DNA of 7,912 nt from Methanofastidiosum sp. (lineage in GTDB: Archaea; Methanobacteriota_B; Thermococci; Methanofastidiosales; Methanofastidiosaceae): assembly GCA_013329085.1 (NCBI GenBank), contig DUKX01000119.1, positions 1-7,912 of the forward strand, given 5' to 3'. Positions 5,381 through 7,912 of this stretch are shown here, piece by piece. Below the pieces are notes generated by a model. The model made no database searches. It saw nothing but the letters and a program-made list of their open reading frames with translations, and was not told the origin of the DNA. The translations under genes and the position numbers were made by a program. How positions within the stretch are numbered: position 1 is the first letter of the stretch; each line of letters begins with the position of its first letter.

Positions 5381-7593
5381 TTTTTGTATGCGAAAAGAGA
5401 CTGCCCAAAGGAAACGCCGCCATCACCACACGGGATGAGTTTATGTTCCACATACTTTAGACCCCTTAATTCAACTCTTTTTTTGATGGCGTCTGAAAAT
5501 ATCTTGTTGTAGGCAACCCCTCCCGAGAATGCTACCGGAAGGTGGTCCTGCTTTGCCTCTTCAATTGCGATATCAGAAAAGGCATCGGCCAGTGAAACAT
5601 GGACTGTTTTTGCAAGATCTTCTCTTCTTTCTCTTTTTCTTAAATCAAATATTTTTTTTGCAAACTCTTCTACCAGTATGATGTTATCTTCAATTTCAAT
5701 TGGTATATTGAGGTCTTTCCCCTTCCATGCGAGCGACTCTAGCTTCATAGCAGGTTCCCCTTCGTATGTCCTTTCAGAGCATGAAGAGAGCATCACTGAA
5801 AACATGTCAAGTAGTCTGCCGCAAGATGTTGAAAAAATCTTTTCATCGTTTGTAAGTTTTTTCAATGCATCAATTCCCTGTGATCCATATTTATAAGAGT
5901 TAGAGTAATCAGAAAGGTCTTCGTCTTTTAGAATTGATACAAGCACCCTTACTGGTTCTTTTGCAGCCTTGTCCCCTCCTAAAAGTGGGTATTCTTTCAC
6001 ATGGCCTATCCTTTCCTCATTTTTTTCTGTAACATGGAACACTTCTCCGCCCCAGGACTTTCCATCAAGGCCGTAGCCTGTCCCGTCACATACTACCGCA
6101 ACACCCTCATCTAATTTATTTTCAGTCAAAACTGCCCTTGCGTGGGAGATGTGGTGCTGGATCTTTATGAGAGGTATTCCAGTTTCTATAGAATATCTCT
6201 CTGCAAGTTTTGTGGTCTCATACTGTGGGTGGAGGTCAGAGACTAAAAGTTCAATTTCTTCCATCTTCATGTTGAGAAGTGTCAGGAGTTTTTCTATTGC
6301 ATCTTCAAAGAACTGGAGCGTATCTAAATGTGTGGTATTTCCTATGTGTTGAGATATAAATGCCTTCTTTTCCTTTGTTAAAGTGAATGCATTGTTAAGT
6401 TCTGCGCCGAAGGCTAATACCTTCTTGTTATGGGGTATACCGATTCCCTGCGGTACAAAGCCCCTTGATCTTCTAATAAACTTCCCATCACGAATAACAG
6501 AGTCATCGCACCTGTTATAGATCTTTAAGTTGTGGCAAAGGAAGTAGTCAACGTCAAGTGAGTCAAAGGCAAAACTATTCCTAGTTATCATTGGGTCTCC
6601 TGGCATATTGGCGGATGTCATTACAAAAAAATCAAGTGAGGTGTAATTAAACAGTAGAAAGTGAAGGGGTGAGTATGGGAGCATTATTCCCACGTTGTGA
6701 AGGCCTGGCGCAGCTTTTTCAAATGTCTTTGAATCCTTTTTTTCTAAGACTACTATGGGCCTCTCATGTGATAATATAGCTTTCTTTTCATCATCGCTCA
6801 TGTAGCAGACATTTCCTATAGCCTCTACGTCCCTCCCAAGGATTGCAAAAGGCTGGTAGGGCCTTCCAAGCCTCCTCCTAAGTTCTGTCACCGCCTCTTC
6901 GTTTGAGGCGTCGCATCCGATGTGGTATCCTCCAAGACCTTTCACGGCGATAATCTTCCCATTTTCGAATAACTTTGCTGCAGTTTCAATAGGATTTCCT
7001 AGTTTTTTTCTAGACCTATCAAAAAGCGAATAATGAGGCCCGCATATGGGGCATGCCACAGGCTCTGCATGATACCTTCTATCAAGGACGTCTTTGTATT
7101 CTCTAAGACAGTCTGGGCAAAGATTGAACTGTCCCATTGTTGTCATTTGCCTATCGTAAGGTGTCTTTTTGATTATGGTAAACCTTGGGCCACAGTTTGT
7201 GCAGTTGATAAATGGATAAAGAAATCGTCTGTCAGTTTTTTGAAAAAGTTCCCTCTGACAGTCATCACAGACGCATATATCAGGTGGTATTATCGAGGCC
7301 GATCCAGAGCTCCCGCCTTTACTTTCTTTGATATAAAAAATATTTGGCTTAAAATTCTCATCTGACGATTTTTCAGATATATCTAGCCTGTCTATTTTAG
7401 CCAAAGGTGGCTTTTTTTGATCGAGATCATCAATAAAATCATTCACATTTTGAGAGGTTCCATCAATTACAATCTCTACGTATTCGCCTCTGTTTCTCAC
7501 ATAGCCCGTGACCTTGTTTTCAACAGCTATCCTGTAAACAAATGGCCTAAATCCCACCGCCTGGACGGTGCCATAGACCATTATACGTTTCAT
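5374..7593 (-). CDS. hypF: Carbamoyltransferase HypF, [NiFe]-hydrogenase maturation
   Basis: At 739 residues this is a full-length HypF, which converts carbamoyl phosphate and ATP to carbamoyl-AMP and passes the carbamoyl group to HypE for the cyanide ligands of [NiFe]-hydrogenase. Domains in order: acylphosphatase (1-90; VGFRP with R16, and N34), two zinc fingers (C109, C112, C131, C134, C159, C162, C181, C184, the classic x2-18-2-24-2-18-2 spacing), a YrdC-like domain (about 200-385) and a Kae1-like domain (about 390-739; H480/H484, D503 in CDGTGYG, AFSGGVAYN, D724 in CGDGG). Oddities: VQAVGFR replaces the usual VQGVGFR, and the YrdC segment reads LGRPYQPFA (242-250) where E. coli HypF has KHRPAKPLA, so two lysines near the ATP site are L242 and Q247. 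S327 and N329 of TSAN are kept. No hydrogenase or other hyp gene is in the window. The ATG is preceded by a leaderless-type promoter. Confidence 0.96.
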   Translation of the reverse strand: MKRIMVYGTVQAVGFRPFVYRIAVENKVTGYVRNRGEYVEIVIDGTSQNVNDFIDDLDQKKPPLAKIDRLDISEKSSDENFKPNIFYIKESKGGSSGSASIIPPDICVCDDCQRELFQKTDRRFLYPFINCTNCGPRFTIIKKTPYDRQMTTMGQFNLCPDCLREYKDVLDRRYHAEPVACPICGPHYSLFDRSRKKLGNPIETAAKLFENGKIIAVKGLGGYHIGCDASNEEAVTELRRRLGRPYQPFAILGRDVEAIGNVCYMSDDEKKAILSHERPIVVLEKKDSKTFEKAAPGLHNVGIMLPYSPLHFLLFNYTSLDFFVMTSANMPGDPMITRNSFAFDSLDVDYFLCHNLKIYNRCDDSVIRDGKFIRRSRGFVPQGIGIPHNKKVLAFGAELNNAFTLTKEKKAFISQHIGNTTHLDTLQFFEDAIEKLLTLLNMKMEEIELLVSDLHPQYETTKLAERYSIETGIPLIKIQHHISHARAVLTENKLDEGVAVVCDGTGYGLDGKSWGGEVFHVTEKNEERIGHVKEYPLLGGDKAAKEPVRVLVSILKDEDLSDYSNSYKYGSQGIDALKKLTNDEKIFSTSCGRLLDMFSVMLSSCSERTYEGEPAMKLESLAWKGKDLNIPIEIEDNIILVEEFAKKIFDLRKRERREDLAKTVHVSLADAFSDIAIEEAKQDHLPVAFSGGVAYNKIFSDAIKKRVELRGLKYVEHKLIPCGDGGVSFGQSLFAYKNI

Positions 7594-7612
7594 GAACTCT
7601 GCAATAGCCTAG

Positions 7613-7628
7613 TTTATATAAAATTTGT
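7613..7628 (-). promoter_or_regulatory. hypF: BRE/TATA promoter giving a leaderless hypF transcript
   Basis: Read on the - strand, CAAATTTTATATA (7627 to 7615) is identical to the core of the promoter at 3095-3107. It ends 21 bases before the hypF ATG. The bases between (ending GCAGAGTTC) hold no clear Shine-Dalgarno, so RNA probably begins at or next to the start codon. Confidence 0.75.
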
Positions 7629-7663
7629 TATCGATATAGAACTTTTTAACTAAAAAATGTATA

Positions 7664-7678
7664 CCAAACGCTTATAAA
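7664..7678 (+). promoter_or_regulatory. gap: BRE/TATA promoter of the gap gene
   Basis: CCAAACG (7664-7670) followed by CTTATAAA (7671-7678) fits an archaeal BRE plus TATA. RNA would start near 7700, leaving a leader of about 48 bases that carries a Shine-Dalgarno. It is divergent from, and about 40 bases away from, the hypF TATA box. Confidence 0.55.
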
Positions 7679-7699
7679 CGTCCAATTTCAAATATCTTT

Positions 7700-7747
7700 A
7701 AGGTGAAATTAATTAACTTATCAATAACTTCTAACAAAGGTGAATTT
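7700..7747 (+). repeat. Direct repeat AAGGTGAA in the gap leader
   Basis: AAGGTGAAATT (7700-7710) recurs as AAGGTGAATTT (7737-7747). The second copy is the Shine-Dalgarno of gap. The first falls near the predicted transcription start and is not followed by a usable ATG. It could be a regulatory duplication or chance. Confidence 0.3.
7738..7743 (+). promoter_or_regulatory. gap: Shine-Dalgarno AGGTGA of gap
   Basis: AGGTGA pairs with the conserved anti-Shine-Dalgarno and ends 5 bases before the ATG at 7749. It selects this ATG over the nearby one at 7755. Confidence 0.7.
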
Positions 7748-7748
7748 C

Positions 7749-7912
7749 ATGATCAATGTATTCATAAATGGATACGGTACAGTTGGGAAGAGGGTAGCAG
7801 ATGCAGTCGCCCTCCAGAAAGATATGAAGATTATAGGCGTCTCGAAGAGAACGCCCGATTTTGATGCAGAACAGGCAATAAAGAAGGGCTTTGACCTTTA
7901 TTGTGTTGAGGG
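7749..7912 (+). CDS. gap: Glyceraldehyde-3-phosphate dehydrogenase, type II archaeal (5' part, cut by window edge)
   Basis: The visible 54 residues match the N terminus of archaeal type [22 protein letters not shown] is the Rossmann GxGxxG loop (G8, G10, G13), followed by the second strand [25 protein letters not shown]. The enzyme is cytosolic and interconverts glyceraldehyde-3-phosphate and 1,3-bisphosphoglycerate with NAD(P). In archaea it mainly serves gluconeogenesis. The S32-K33 pair after the second strand would be compatible with NADP use, but this is inference. The family is about 340 residues, so roughly 285 lie beyond the right edge, including the catalytic cysteine. The start is fixed by the AGGTGA at 7738. 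It is divergent from hypF and shares a 155-bp intergenic region with it. Confidence 0.92.
   Translation, partial: MINVFINGYGTVGKRVADAVALQKDMKIIGVSKRTPDFDAEQAIKKGFDLYCVE

Noticed and set aside
7033..7365. 110-residue open frame on the + strand inside hypF
   Set aside because: It is antisense to the HypF zinc-finger region, whose cysteine spacing is exactly as expected, so the opposite frame is the real one.
7749..7912. gap as a truncated pseudogene
   Set aside because: The frame is open to the right edge and matches the family from its first residue, so it is cut by the window and not broken.

Overview
The window looks archaeal, most likely a euryarchaeal-type lineage with an AT-rich genome. 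The evidence is the start of a type II (archaeal) glyceraldehyde-3-phosphate dehydrogenase, an archaeal-type YchF/OBG GTPase with a TGS domain, a ParB-fold protein resembling the free serine kinase SerK of Thermococcus, BRE/TATA-box promoters, several leaderless-looking starts, T-rich terminators, and heavy use of AGA/AGG and ATA codons. HypF implies the cell matures [NiFe]-hydrogenases. Placement near Thermococcus-related uncultured or methanogenic lineages is only a guess.

Layout. Bases 1-99 are the 3' end of an unrecognised gene. On the + strand follow a dihydropyrimidinase/D-hydantoinase (175-1554) and a class III PLP aminotransferase of the taurine/beta-alanine:pyruvate type (1725-3056). 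Each has its own promoter and Shine-Dalgarno (SD) sequence. Next is a tight two-gene operon, also on the + strand: an isochorismatase-fold protein (3130-3645) overlaps by one base a TGS-domain GTPase (3645-4832). The - strand carries a SerK-like protein (4835-5350), converging on the GTPase with only 2 bp between stop codons, and upstream of it full-length hypF (5374-7593). hypF is divergent from gap (7749 to the right edge) across a 155-bp promoter region. No intergenic stretch exceeds 300 bases, and I see no tRNA, rRNA, CRISPR array or mobile element.

How the genes fit. The hydantoinase and aminotransferase could be two steps of reductive pyrimidine or related amide catabolism, but dihydropyrimidine dehydrogenase and the N-carbamoyl amidohydrolase are not in the window. 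The isochorismatase-fold protein would be the tempting carbamoyl-hydrolase, but it has lost two of the three catalytic residues (Asp to Asn10, Cys to Ser110), and its translation is coupled to the GTPase instead. The SerK-like protein could feed O-phosphoserine to cysteine synthesis. It is shorter than the characterised enzyme as I remember it, and its promoter appears to be built over the hypF stop codon.

No wholly new system is evident. The best leads are the catalytically degenerate isochorismatase fold coupled to a GTPase, the compact SerK-like protein, the cysteine clusters in the GTPase and aminotransferase, the lysine substitutions in the HypF YrdC domain, and a shared leaderless promoter design.
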